Source of the DNA: Saxidomus purpurata
Lineage: Eukaryota; Mollusca; Bivalvia; Venerida; Veneridae
Length of the DNA stretch: 64,000 nucleotides
NCBI GenBank assembly: GCA_022818135.1
Contig: JAFMSR010000012.1
Coordinates: forward strand, 10,449,083 to 10,513,082
Reading direction: 5' to 3'
The notes below the pieces were generated by a model. It was not told where the DNA came from, made no database searches, and saw only the letters and a list, made by a program, of their open reading frames with translations. Positions 50,671-61,500 of the stretch are shown piece after piece (position 1 is the first letter of the stretch; each line of letters begins with the position of its first letter). The position numbers were made by a program, and so were the translations under genes.

Positions 50671-52679
50671 ATGTATTATCTGCATTGTGTTATCTCCACG
50701 CCAAATCATTTAATTAAATCAACGTTGGTTTAATTTTACTTTTAAACGTGAAACCTAGTGCTTAAAGTTTTTCTTAAAAGTAAAAATGGTCACATGGAAT
50801 GGTATGATATAAACGTAAACCCATCTTCATTAACAATCTTATTTATAAACAGCGGGGACACTACTGACTATGGGAATATTTTTTGTTACGACAGGATTCC
50901 GAACTGATCGTACATGGAAACATCAAATCTTTAACGCGTGGGTGTATATTGGAAACACCTAATCAAGTAGAAAAGAAATTCATTAATACGTTCCAGCATC
51001 CAAGCTGTATAAGTAATGAAGAAGACAGAATTTGTCTGCAATGACCAAAGAACTCCCGTTGAACGATACGTTAGGTAGGACTATTGAAAAATATATGATC
51101 CATCTTTTGCACGAACAGAAAAAAGAGGATCGAGGGGTTTAGAGGGCCATCGGACTCGGCTCAGTGGTATTGTTCGTGGTAGAACTGACATATTTCCATT
51201 GTAACGGTAATAGGGTTGACATTTTAGTATGATAAAATGTAAATTTTTATCGCATTTTTGACAGTTTTGTGTAGTTCTCTTTATTCTTCGATCTAATCAA
51301 AAATAAATATACGCTAGAGCAGGGGCTCCTTGTAGGAGCCCAAAAATAAGATAAAATGTCAAAAAATGCCAGAACTTACAAAATATAAAATATAATTTCT
51401 TGAGCGTTTCCACGTTACTATCACTCTAGCTAGGAATTTGCTGTCAATTTTAAAGCCGAAACGTCTGAAGAACAAAAATAAAGATTGCCAATTTGACGTT
51501 ATTTTATATGCGTGATGACAGGCAAAACCTCTAGTTTTGACACAAATACTTCATTGTTTCGCTGCTGTCTCTTATTTATTGAATAATGCCGACGATATTT
51601 TTTCTTGCGCATGTAATAGAATGTCAATATAATGCATTACATCTAGTCTTGCTTCCTTTCATTACAGATTCCGGATGTATTTATAACATTCTTTGTCAAA
51701 ATATTTGCTTAAGCACTACTGGCGATAAGCCACTGGAAAACATAGAAATTATGAAGTTATATCATTACATACATAAGTAAGAACTAACGTATTTGTTCGC
51801 CTGGTCCTTCTCTACTATATGTTTTCATTTTTTCTTCTGGGTTTAACAGTTGTTAACAGTAAAAAGGTAAAGTGTGTTTTTATTATTGGGTCGACCCTAC
51901 TAAAATGGCCAGCAATATCTGACTTATGAGACACCTTCTTTCAGAGCAGTTTTACGTCCCGAATCCTATCCTTTTTAATGCTAGGCACTAGGCAGGTAGG
52001 CATTACAATATTTCAGTTATATACCGGCGGGTAGTTGATCTTTCTACAGTTCATGGGAAGGACCAGTATTAGACTCCCATCCTCCGTATAAAGTTGCCAA
52101 CTTTCTCTAACTAAAGATTCAATCGGTAACTGAAATAGCAAATATGATCCTCACACAGTAAGAAGTTTAGTGATCGCCAGTCTGTGACCTTAAACATTTC
52201 ACCACGGGGTCAGTACTCCAAGTCATAATTGTGTCTGTCCGTCATCATAAAAGGACAATGATAATGACCAACGAAATGATATCTTGTAATATAACATATA
52301 AATGTCCAGTAATCATATCGTGAAATTTAACATGTATACCATCACATTTTTGTTGATGTTACATATGGCTATCAAAGGCTGATTCCTTGAGTTTAAGTTT
52401 CATATTTAAATGAGTATGAAACATTTACAAAGGAGAGAGTTTGTAGTTGTGTCTTTTACATGTTTACATTCTGGATACATGGCACCGATTTATGTATGTA
52501 ACAGTCAAAGTAAAAAGAAGCACGCCGAGGGGTGCAAAAAACAAAACATCAGACAAAACGCAACAAAGATAAACTAGGAAAGTGAATCATAAAAAAAGCA
52601 AAACTATAACTATAGATTAATTTTGGAAAAATGTTGATACAAAATTTACCCTGAACACTATTGCAAAGGTTTGATATAC
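50671..52679. other. Unassigned stretch with one isolated element head
   Basis: No gene recognised. At 51311-51341 acgctagagcag leads into a perfect 7-bp GC-rich hairpin, gggctcc (51323-51329) and ggagccc (51335-51341), resembling the ACTAGA heads elsewhere. No core follows. A segment near 51940-52060 (gcagttttacgtcccgaatc) resembles common molluscan dispersed sequence, weakly. Confidence 0.4.
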
Positions 52680-53586
52680 TACCTAAGGGCTGTGAGGCGA
52701 TAGTACCTCATGCAAAACTTTACCAAATTTTCAAAGCAAACAAGGGCCATATTGCACTAAATTTAAACAAGAGTACGGGACACCTCTTAAGACATTAAAA
52801 AAGTTTCAAGTCAATATCATAAGTGGTTACGAAATATGTGCTGATAGTACCTAGCAGGCAAAACTTTAACCAAATTTTCAAAAGTCAAACAAGGGCCATA
52901 ATTAGTACTAAATTTATACAAGAGTATCGACTTGACTGTATAACACCCCTCGAGACATTAACGAAGTTTCAAGCAATACATAAGGGTTACTGAAATATGG
53001 CTGATAGTACCTAGCAGGCAAAACTTTAACCAAAATTCAAAAGTCAAACAAGGGCCATAATTTGACTAAATTTTTTCAAGAGTTATCTGACTTGATGTAT
53101 GACACCCTAAAGACATGAACAAAGTTTCAAGTCAAATTATAAGCGTTACTGAGATATGTGCATGATAGTACCTAGCAGGCAAAACTTTAACAAATTTCAA
53201 AAGTCAAACAAGGGCCAAATTTGTACTAAATTTTTCAAGAGTATCTGCCTTGATTGTATGACACCCCTAAAGACATGAACAAAGTTCAAGTCAATATTAT
53301 AAGCAGTTACTGAGATAGTGCAGATAGTACCTAGCAGGCAAAACTTTAACCAAATTTTCAAAGTCAAACAAGGGCCATAATTGTACTAAATTTTTCAAGA
53401 GTATCTGCCTTGATTGTATGACACCCTAAAGACATGAACAAAGTTTCAAGTCAAATCATAAGGGTTACTGAGATATGTGCATGATAGTACTAGCAGGCAA
53501 AACTTTAACCAAAGAAGCAACGCCGACGCCGACGCCGACACACAAGTGACTGTAATAGCTCTCCATATTCTCCGAATAGTCGAGCT
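52680..53586 (+). mobile_element. 5'-truncated HINE-like element with ~160-bp tandem core
   Basis: Five units are marked by aaacaagggccata at about 52742, 52891, 53050, 53210 and 53370, plus agtacctagcaggcaaaact. A cgccgacgccgacgccgac tract (about 53521) and a 3' stem-loop follow: agctctccatattc (53557-53570) and gaatagtcgagct (53574-53586), then AA. The 3' end and unit layout match the inner element at 24068-25229, although the units are widely diverged. No head was found. Units differ by many single-base gaps. The GPCR ATG lies 414 bp downstream. Confidence 0.75.
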
Positions 53587-53970
53587 AAAAACGCATAATT
53601 AACAAATTAAGAAAATTCGAAAATTTCTAATTTGACTGTACAGAAACAAACTGCCTTTAAACAATTTGCTTCATAGTCATTACAATATGTAACTGCGTGT
53701 TTATGACATAGTTTTATGTCAATTAATGTCTTGAAGATATAATTTAACGCGTCATTACGTAAATTACTTTTATATTTCACATAGAATTCTAAGGGAAATA
53801 TTCTGTGGAAATAATCGTAGGTTTACACTGCGTATCTCACGTGTTCAGGAAACTATTTAATTGAGTATCTAATTCTGTTGCAAATTCATGTCAGAGCTAA
53901 CAAAGAAATAGTTGCATTAATAACATTGATAAAGGGCTTGTTATTTAGTCTTCGTTCATCAATCATACAG
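53587..53970. promoter_or_regulatory. GPCR upstream region (probable intron or 5' flank)
   Basis: AT-rich, without a recognised promoter. It contains one E-box CACGTG at 53838-53843. Given the acceptor at 53992, most of it may be intronic, with the true promoter farther upstream. Confidence 0.3.
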
Positions 53971-53992
53971 TTTTTACCTTTGGTAATTTCAG
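53971..53992 (+). other. Probable splice acceptor of the GPCR coding exon
   Basis: A pyrimidine-rich tract (tttttacctttggtaatttc) runs directly into AG at 53991-53992. The exon would then start with GGCCTATC, followed by the well-placed ATG at 54001. This suggests a 5' UTR intron and argues against translation of the upstream in-frame segment 53878-54000, which has only a TTG at its start. The matching donor and the first exon could not be identified. Confidence 0.6.
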
Positions 53993-54000
53993 GGCCTATC

Positions 54001-55089
54001 ATGGAGTGTCTTCTTACCGACAACAACACAACTGTAATGACAGGAAACCGCAGATTATTGGCGGAAACCAGCAGAATTATCTACGGATACGTACTTCCGG
54101 TCGTCTGCATCTTCGGAATAGTTGGAAATGTCATGAACATCGCTATTCTCACAAGAAGAAAACTGACAAAGTCTTTCAAAAGGTTGGAAAAAGCTGCAAA
54201 TATGTGTCTCATCGCCTTGGCGCTTTCAGATTTCTGCTTTTGTTTGTTTGCATTTCCTACATCATTCTTACCAAGTGATGACATATTCGCAAAAAAAGGA
54301 TTTTTATTCTACTACAGAATGTACTGTACGGGAATTATTAATATTTTCATCTTAACAAGCACTTGGTTGACAGTAACGATGTCGGTAGAACGATATCTCG
54401 CGATATGCCATCCTTTCAAACAAACTTTCTTTCTAACAATCAAAAAAACTAAAAAGATCATAGTAGTCGTGTACATACTTTCCGTTTTATTTAACATTCC
54501 AGTGTTTTGGCGGTATGACCTCGAAGTTATAATGTGTAATAACGGTACAGACGTGTTCTTCCATCCAACACGTGTTATGCTGGCACGTAGTGAAACCTTT
54601 GACAGCATTTACCGCATTTTGTGGGCAATCATCGGAAACTTTGCCCCCTTAATACTCTTGATCAGCTTTAATATCTGCCTTTGCAGAAAAATCCACAAAT
54701 CTTACAAATTCAGACAAAAGTTTCGCACAGATGAGCAGCAAGGACAGAGCGATGCCGGCCAGACTTTAACAATTACACTAGTCGTTATCGTGGTGATGTT
54801 TCTAATCCTCGTCGCTCCGTCGGAAGTCGTCATGCACGCTGGACAAATCATGCATAGGGCTAATGACGCAACATACAAAACAATTGAAGTGATACTCAAC
54901 TTCATGCAGTGTGTTAATTTCTCCGTGAACTTTGTTCTTTATTGCATAATTAGTCCTTACTTCCGGAGAACTTTGAAATATATCTTGTTATGTGGATGGT
55001 ATTTTAACAGAAGGAAGAAATTCTATCTTGAAATTTCTATGAAGAAGGTGACATTTTCCCACTACTCAAGAAGGTCTAGCAGTATGTGA
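54001..55089 (+). CDS. Class A (rhodopsin-like) GPCR, FMRFamide/neuropeptide receptor-like
   Basis: This encodes a 362-residue seven-helix receptor of the plasma membrane, probably for a neuropeptide. Visible landmarks, numbered from the ATG at 54001: N-glycosylation sequons at N8/N9; TM1 ~27-50 with GNVMN (N43); TM2 ~65-88 with LALSD (D77); TM3 ~106-129, preceded by C109, which can pair with C179 in loop 2; ERY at 130-132 in place of DRY; TM4 ~151-170 without the usual Trp; sequon N181; TM5 ~204-227 with P216; a short third loop; TM6 ~255-277 with P273, where FxxCWxP reads FLILVAP; TM7 ~292-316 with NFVLY (310-314) instead of NPxxY; helix 8 and a basic tail ending RRSSSM. The NFxxY form and FNIP in TM4 recall FMRFamide-receptor-like proteins; the ligand is inference. 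The frame stays open upstream to a TTG at 53878, but the ATG at 54001 has A at -3 and G at +4 and follows a splice acceptor. Coding appears to be intronless and the stop is TGA. Class A assignment is firm; the subfamily is moderate. Confidence 0.93.
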   Translation: MECLLTDNNTTVMTGNRRLLAETSRIIYGYVLPVVCIFGIVGNVMNIAILTRRKLTKSFKRLEKAANMCLIALALSDFCFCLFAFPTSFLPSDDIFAKKGFLFYYRMYCTGIINIFILTSTWLTVTMSVERYLAICHPFKQTFFLTIKKTKKIIVVVYILSVLFNIPVFWRYDLEVIMCNNGTDVFFHPTRVMLARSETFDSIYRILWAIIGNFAPLILLISFNICLCRKIHKSYKFRQKFRTDEQQGQSDAGQTLTITLVVIVVMFLILVAPSEVVMHAGQIMHRANDATYKTIEVILNFMQCVNFSVNFVLYCIISPYFRRTLKYILLCGWYFNRRKKFYLEISMKKVTFSHYSRRSSSM

Positions 55090-55960
55090 TAACAAATAAC
55101 TGTGACATTTCGTTGTTGTGATTCTATGAATGGCAAGTACCGAATGCTAGAAAGTAATGTTGTGATCACTACGCACCATTTTAACAAATGGAAATACGGA
55201 TCACTCTTCCATTCCACATTTCATTTCATGAAGCATAGTGTTTTAACATACAAATATATACGTATGTTAGCAAAATGCGAATCAGTTTGTAAAATCGTGA
55301 CCTACGTTAACATAAAAACAGATATGTATCAACCTGTTCATATTCATACCATATTGTCGATTAAACTGTAAAATAATTACCAATATTATGAAAGTGTAGA
55401 TAAAATTAATATCAGCCTTTTCAAATTAGACATTTTTTTAAACCAAAACCTAAACATGTAGAAATCAGAAAACACGGATAAGAATTAGGGGATGTGTCAA
55501 GTTTACTAATACGAACATATATCTTTAAGACAAATAAATCTTCTCCCCATCCAGTCTTTTGTCGGTTAGAAAACTGCCAATGTTCGTACTGTCCGTATTT
55601 GAAACTATAGAAAATGCCGTTATTTTAAATAAATAATGACAATATACGAGGTCCTGTTATGTTTCTATAGGATTTATGCAGAGAGTATTGCAGCCATTTT
55701 ATGAATTATAATCATTGCAAGTCAAAAAGAAGGTTCCAAGAACCCTGGAGAATTTGATCTCGGTCTAGTCTTAATTCTGTTCGATCAGATCTTATGCAAT
55801 GGAGCCAGTTTTTCATCTCTTTTATGCAATAGAGTTCAGACAAAACCTTAAATAAAACAAAACAGGTCTCGATTTGACAGCTAAAGGCAAAGCAAATTTA
55901 TTGTAGAATTAGCCAACATAGGGTCGAAAAATATCGACCAGACAGATCCTGACAAAAAAA
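55090..55960. other. GPCR 3' flank
   Basis: Probably includes the 3' UTR. The frame 55102-55371 is AT-rich with no domain. The candidate polyadenylation signals are listed separately. Confidence 0.4.
55533..55856 (+). promoter_or_regulatory. Candidate polyadenylation signals for the GPCR gene
   Basis: AATAAA occurs at 55533-55538, 55628-55633 and 55851-55856, between 444 and 762 bp after the GPCR stop codon and before the repeat array that starts at 55961. Any of them could end the transcript. The hexamer is frequent by chance in DNA this AT-rich, so the choice among them is open. Confidence 0.35.
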
Positions 55961-57190
55961 ACTAGAGCTATCACTAAATGTGATTAATACCCCCAAAAGA
56001 CTGCTTTATAAACTGAGAAAGTTCGTAGTAACAGAACCTTGCAAACAAACTAAAAAGAGATATTGTTCTTGGCAATAACTCTGTAATTTGTCAAGATAGG
56101 TTATGGTTCTTGTACACTGCACTTTCTCTCATTTTTGAATTTATGAAGTTGTATTGAATTGCAACCAATAGTTTTGAATAATGCTGCGGACAAGTAAAAG
56201 TAACAAAGGGCAATAACTCGAAATGAGTCAAGATAGAGTTATTGTTCTTTCACCCTGCACTTCCTGTCATTGTGCTTGACCATTTTATGAAATTGTATTG
56301 AATTCCAACAAGTAGTTTTCGAATAAGCCCCGGACAAGGAAAAGTAACAAAGGGCAATAACTCTGTAATGAGAAGATTGTAGTTATGGCACTTGTTGATT
56401 CTTCTATTTTGTTAAAAATATTTAGTTGTTAATCCAACTAGTTTTTTTGGATTTTTGTCCGGACAAGGAAAAGTAAAAAGGGCAATAACTCTGAAATGTC
56501 AAGATGTTATGGTTTGTGCACTGCACTTCCTCTCAATGTACTTGACCATTATATGAGGTTATATTGAATTCCAACCAGTAGTTTTCAAGAAGCTCTGGAA
56601 AGAAAAAAATAACAAAAGGGCAATAACTCTGAAAATACTCTAGATAGACTTATGGTTCTTGTACATGCACCTCCTCTATCGTGCTTCATCATTGTATGAA
56701 ATTGTATTGAATTCCAACCAGTAGTTTTCAAGTTATGATCCGGACAAGGAAAAGCAACAAAGGGGCAATAACTCTGTAATTAGTCAAGATGGAGTTATGG
56801 TTCTTCTGCACTGCACTTCCTCTCAATGTGCTTGACCATTGTATGAAGTTGTATGAATTCCAACCAGTAGTTTTCGAATAAGCTCCGGACAAGGAAAAGT
56901 AACAAAGGGCAATAACTCTGTAATTAGTCAAGATGGAGTTATAGTTCTTGTGCACTGCACTTCCTCTCAATGTGCTTGACCATGTATGAAGTGTATTGAA
57001 TCCAACCAGTAGTTTTCAAGTTATGCTCCGGACAAGGAAAAGCAACAAAAGGGCAATAACTCTGTAATTAGTCAAGATGGAGTTATGGTTCTTCTGCACT
57101 GCACTTCCTCTCAATGTGCTTGACCATTGTATGAAGTTGTATTGAATTCCAACCAGTAGTTTTCGAATAATGCTCCGGACAAGGAAAACT
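55961..57190 (+). mobile_element. HINE-like element with ~145-bp tandem core (second copy)
   Basis: The head actagagct and hairpin atcac-taaat-gtgat, then taatacccccaaaagactgc, match 37241 almost base for base for over 100 bp. About eight tandem units of the same satellite follow, marked by cactgcacttcctctcaatg at about 56114, 56252, 56518, 56663, 56808, 56953 and 57097, with one degraded unit near 56390. Several units carry small deletions. The last unit stops at ggacaaggaaaa with no 3' stem-loop, so this copy is also 3'-truncated. Short minus-strand frames here are repeat by-products. Confidence 0.8.
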
Positions 57191-57400
57191 GATTGAGTAT
57201 TGGACACTTGTTGGAGGGTTCAAATTGTATGCAGCAGAATGGCCTCAATTCTAGAACGTAGTTAAATTAAAAACCATTTCTAGAATTAACAAGTAGTAGA
57301 TTGTATTGGCTGTTCAAGAATCTGAAAGCAATCTCACACTGCCTGTCTGATTCCTAACACATTTTGTACAAATCAGCCTGAAGCAATGGGAGATTACTTC
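57191..57400. other. Unassigned stretch
   Basis: Nothing recognised. The sequence lies between a tandem array and a degenerate minisatellite. Confidence 0.3.
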
Positions 57401-57830
57401 GGTTTACGAGACAGTGACTTAAAGTGATTAGTGGTTTACAAAACTGCGACCTAAGCAATAGGAGGATCATATGGTTTAAGAGACGCGTGACCTAAATCGA
57501 TGAATGTTACATTGGTTTACAAGACATAGAGCTAACTTTAAGTGGTTTATCGAAACTGTCAGTTTAAATATTAAAAGAAAACTGTAGTTCAACATATAGA
57601 GACCGAAACCGATTAGACATTACATTGGTCAATAAAACTGCGATCGTTCACTAAGAGTGGTTTAAAATACAGAGAACAAAAGCAAGCATAGTCTACAGTA
57701 CTTAAAAAAACAGTGACCGAGAGCGACGGGAGACTGCATCGACTTAAAACTGTTCATGTGATTAGCTCTAAATGAATATACAAAACTGTGACTGACCAAT
57801 TGAGAGTAATCTCAGATGGGTTTAGTCCGG
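57401..57830 (+). repeat. Degenerate ~30-41 bp minisatellite
   Basis: ggttta or a variant recurs at 57401, 57433, 57473, 57513, 57543, 57626 and 57659. It is usually followed by a (a/g)aaactg(c/t)gacctaa-like phrase. The spacing suggests a unit of about 40 bp with deletions. Later copies (57700-57830) are more diverged. Confidence 0.55.
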
Positions 57831-58439
57831 TTGTACATGTTTTCATAATGTAAAACACAAAAAGATACATATGAAAGCATGTTGTTGAACCTTTCTATCA
57901 AGTCATTTTGTATAATAACACGATGAACATTCTACATTTCATTTTCGCTCTTTCGTTCCATATCATTCTATGAATGAAATGTTTTGAACTACTAGTAATA
58001 AATTCTTACGATCTTTTTTTTTCAAATTTGCTATGTGAAACGTTAAAAGCTATCGTTTGAGGTCACTCAAATAAGCGCATTACTATCAAATAAAAGATGG
58101 AGCCATTTCATAGAGAGGCCTAAAACCTCTTGATAGCTTCACTGACTGACCTTCAGGACAAAATCTTGATAACGGTCAATCCAATTTACTTTAATATACT
58201 AAAAAGGTTTCATTGATGATGCATAACGTATGAAAGGTTTCCTGATAGATTTATGTAGTGACAACACATTAAATTAAGTCTGGTTCACTTGCTGTAAACA
58301 CTGTGTTACTAATATCGAAAATTCTTTGATCGGAGAAAAACAAAATTTTACAGATTGTGCAATATAAATACTGTAACCATTTTTATTTGATGAAATAAAA
58401 CGCATCATGAATTTCTCTCAGTTTTTATGTTTATGAGAA
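57831..58439. other. Unassigned AT-rich stretch
   Basis: No supportable gene or repeat. Confidence 0.4.
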
Positions 58440-59700
58440 ACTAGAACTGTCACAAGAGTGACGAATTATACCCCCACAATACAGCTTTGTCACAGAAGTA
58501 TGGCAACCATAAGAAAGGAATGGCCACAAGGACATACATTTCAGTTATTATACAATAAGTTGTGTAAATGTATTGTTTTAATAGCACACAAAATATGTAA
58601 GGTTGGAAAGTATGGATTATTATTAAATTTAATAGGTTTATTTCAAACATGTAATATCACTAACCTCCCTATCAAATTTCATGATCCTAGCCCCAAGCGT
58701 TCTTAAGCTATCATCCGGAAACCGTTTAACTATTCCGAGTCATGTGACCTTGACCTACAGACCTAAAAGTCAAACCTGACCTGTATTTCATGATGTAACA
58801 CCTGTGTACCAAAAATTATTTCAATAGGTCAAGCCTTTCATGAGTTATCATCCGGAAACAGTTTTACTGTTCAGGATCACTGTGACCTTGACCTTTGGCC
58901 TACTGACCCCAAAGTCGAACTTGACCTGTATTTCATGATGTTACAGCTGTGTACCAAAAATAATATAAATCAGTCAAGTCGTTCAGGAGTTATCATCCGA
59001 AACCGTTTTACTATTCCGAGTCACTGTGACCTTTGGCCTACTGACCCCAAAGTCAAACTTGACCTGTATTTCATGATGTAACACCTGAGTACCAAAAATT
59101 ATTTAAATCGGTCAAGTCTTTCATGAGTTATCATCCGGAAACCGTTTTACTGTTCAGGATCACTGTGACCTTGACCTTTGACCTACTGACCCCAAAGTCG
59201 AACTTGACCTGTATTTTCTGATGATGCACCTGTGTACCAAAAATTATTTAAATCGGTCAAGTCGTTCATGAGTTACCATCCGGAAACCGTTTTACTGTTC
59301 AAGGTCACTGTGACCTTGACCTTTGGCCTACTGACCCCAAAGTCAAACTTGACCTGTATTTCATGATGTTACAGCTGTGTACCAAAAATTATTTAAATTG
59401 GTCCAGTCGTTCGTGAGTTATCATCCGGAAACTGTTTTACTGTTCAGGGTCACTGTGACCTTGACCTTTGACCTACTGACCCCAAAGTCGAACTTGACCT
59501 GTATTTTTTTATGTTGCACCTGTGTACCGAATATTATTTAAATCGGTCAAGTCGTTCATGAGTTATCATCCGGAAACCATAAAACCAACAGACCGACCGA
59601 CCGACCGACCGACCGACCGACCGACCGACCAACCGACAAGCTCACTCCTATATACCCCCCTCCCCCCCGCCCCACAAACTTCGTTTTGTGGGGGTATAAT
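58440..59700 (+). mobile_element. Complete HINE-like element with six ~143-bp units
   Basis: The head actagaact leads into a 5-bp hairpin, gtcac (58449-58453) and gtgac (58458-58462). The motif attatacccccacaa (58465-58479) returns inverted as ttttgtgggggtataat (59684-59700), in a 3' stem-loop with ccccacaaa as its other arm. Six units are marked by tgtgacc at 58743, 58881, 59025, 59164, 59309 and 59454, and by ttatcatccggaaaccgttt, cctgtatttcatgatg and tgtgtaccaaaaattattt. A ten-copy CCGA tract (about 59591-59632) precedes the 3' stem-loop. The frame 59522-59803 reads PTDR from this tract and is not a gene. Confidence 0.85.
59591..59638 (+). repeat. CCGA tetranucleotide microsatellite
   Basis: About ten CCGA units with one CCAA variant near the end. 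It occupies the same place as the GACG/GCCGAC tracts in the related elements, just before the 3' stem-loop. Confidence 0.9.
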
Positions 59701-61379
59701 GATTATATTGAATATCAAACAAAAGCAGGGTAGTAAACATCTCGCTGAATCATCGCCGACAACATTGAAAGGCTCTGTTTTGCCCCTCCAAGCTTCACTG
59801 TAACTTTCAAATATCCCAAAATGCCTTAAGACCTTATAACTTCAGTGTAACAATTTGGTATGAATGTGGGATACAAAAGAGCAAAATATAGCACCATTTG
59901 GGATAAAAACTTCACCAATCTATTGGTATTATACAAGTCCCTTAATACGACTTTTCCATGAAATACTAGGATGAAGTAGATTGAAAAATGTATGCCATTT
60001 TACACGTATTAATATAATTTATTACAATATTTTGGTACACTCGTTCAACGCTTAAAGTAAAGATTATGCTATATAACGCGCAACAACTGCCTTTTTTCCT
60101 TCTTTTAGTACCATCCCTTCGAATATCTGCCAGCTTATCTTTTGCAATCGGTGCACGAAAGCTATTATGTCATGCATTTAAGAAGACAATGTTTACATAC
60201 TTTCGTTACAGACAGAGTAGTACAAATTCATGTAGCGGATACTTTTCAGTGTGTGTTTTTAAAAGCATCAAGGCAATAACCCATGTGACGGAGGTTTAAA
60301 CGTTATATTGAAATTTTGTACCACTCGATCATTTTGAAATTCATGTAAAGAAGTATCTACCTAATGCCTTCATAAATGCAAGACTTGATAGCTTTAGTGC
60401 ATCGATAGCTAAAATAAACTGTATTGGAAGAATTGATAATAAATGACAAAGGAAAAAGACAGGTGTTGTTTTAGAAATTTCTATATCTAGGGGATCTCCA
60501 TTTGGTTCGGAAGGCCTAAAATACCGGAGGGCAAGTCCGACTAAACTTTGGTTTTATATGCAGCTAATAAAAAGTTAAATCAGGTAAAACTAATATGTAT
60601 CGATAGAGAACTCAACAGTCAGTAGTTATTTTTGAACTAATTACAACATGTTTAAAGTTATTAATTTACTAGCGACTTAACTTGTCAGGTAGTAGGAATT
60701 TAAAAACTTACTGTATGTAAAGCACAAATAGAAAACAATGCAATTAACACACAGATTAATCCTAAATCTTAAAGGCACGATACATGAGAGCGTCCGAATG
60801 AAAATACAAGAAACTTTAGATTTGATATCATATCCCGATGATCCCCCCCCAAAAAAAAGAGATCAAAACAATACATACTGCTAGCTTTAAAACATACTAA
60901 TTATTGTATTAGTTAGGGACTATCACTAGCGACGAGACTCTTCATTTATCTGACTGAAAATGAGCAGTGTACATTTTCTTTTAAATTTATAAGCACTTAG
61001 ATAAATTAGAAATAGAATTGTTTCACTCGCTAATTAGCGTATTTGTTTCAAAATTACGCCAGAAGCTATAACAATGTCTTGAATTTAATAAAGAAATTTT
61101 CAGTTTTATGACCCTTCTTTAATAATAATTACAAATTTGTGAAATTTAAAATGTGGAAAATACAAGCAGCACAATTGGGCAATTACATCTGAGACGAGAA
61201 TTGTGTCCATGGGACTCAAATGCCCTTTGCAAATTGTTTCCAAAAGACATATACGTGTATCTGGTAATATTGTCATTTCTATGACAATTTTCATTATCAC
61301 TGATGTTTTAGTACCAGACCAAGGATAACACATAAAGAGCAAGCCATTTCCATTGTGGTCCTTTCTTTTAGAGAAAGAA
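59701..61379. other. Unassigned AT-rich stretch
   Basis: Short frames without domains. A C8-A8 junction occurs near 60845. Confidence 0.4.
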
Positions 61380-61500
61380 GCAGATACAAGGGAATCCGGG
61401 TACCAGACCCTAGCTCTTTACGAATAGACCCCTGGTTCTTTGTTTCCGGGGGCGGGGGGTAGGGCCGATACACGCGAGACTACCTCTGGGTTTCTAACCA
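61380..61500. repeat. Possible fragment of a dispersed repeat, G-rich
   Basis: gacccctggttctttg and gggccgatacacgcgagact resemble a dispersed sequence often seen in mollusc genomes (a recollection of style, not a match). It contains the G-rich run gggggcggggggtaggg (about 61448-61463). Confidence 0.35.

Noticed and set aside
51151..51185. tRNA-like A-box (ggctcagtggta) suggesting a tRNA gene or SINE
   Set aside because: No B-box at the right distance and no cloverleaf can be drawn. It could be a decayed SINE but is not supported.
53878..54000. N-terminal extension of the GPCR reading frame (41 residues)
   Set aside because: It begins with TTG, and a polypyrimidine tract plus AG acceptor ends at 53992, eight bases before a well-placed ATG. 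The extension is most likely intronic.
59522..59803. Open frame with PTDR repeats
   Set aside because: The peptide repeat is a translation of the CCGA microsatellite in a mobile element.
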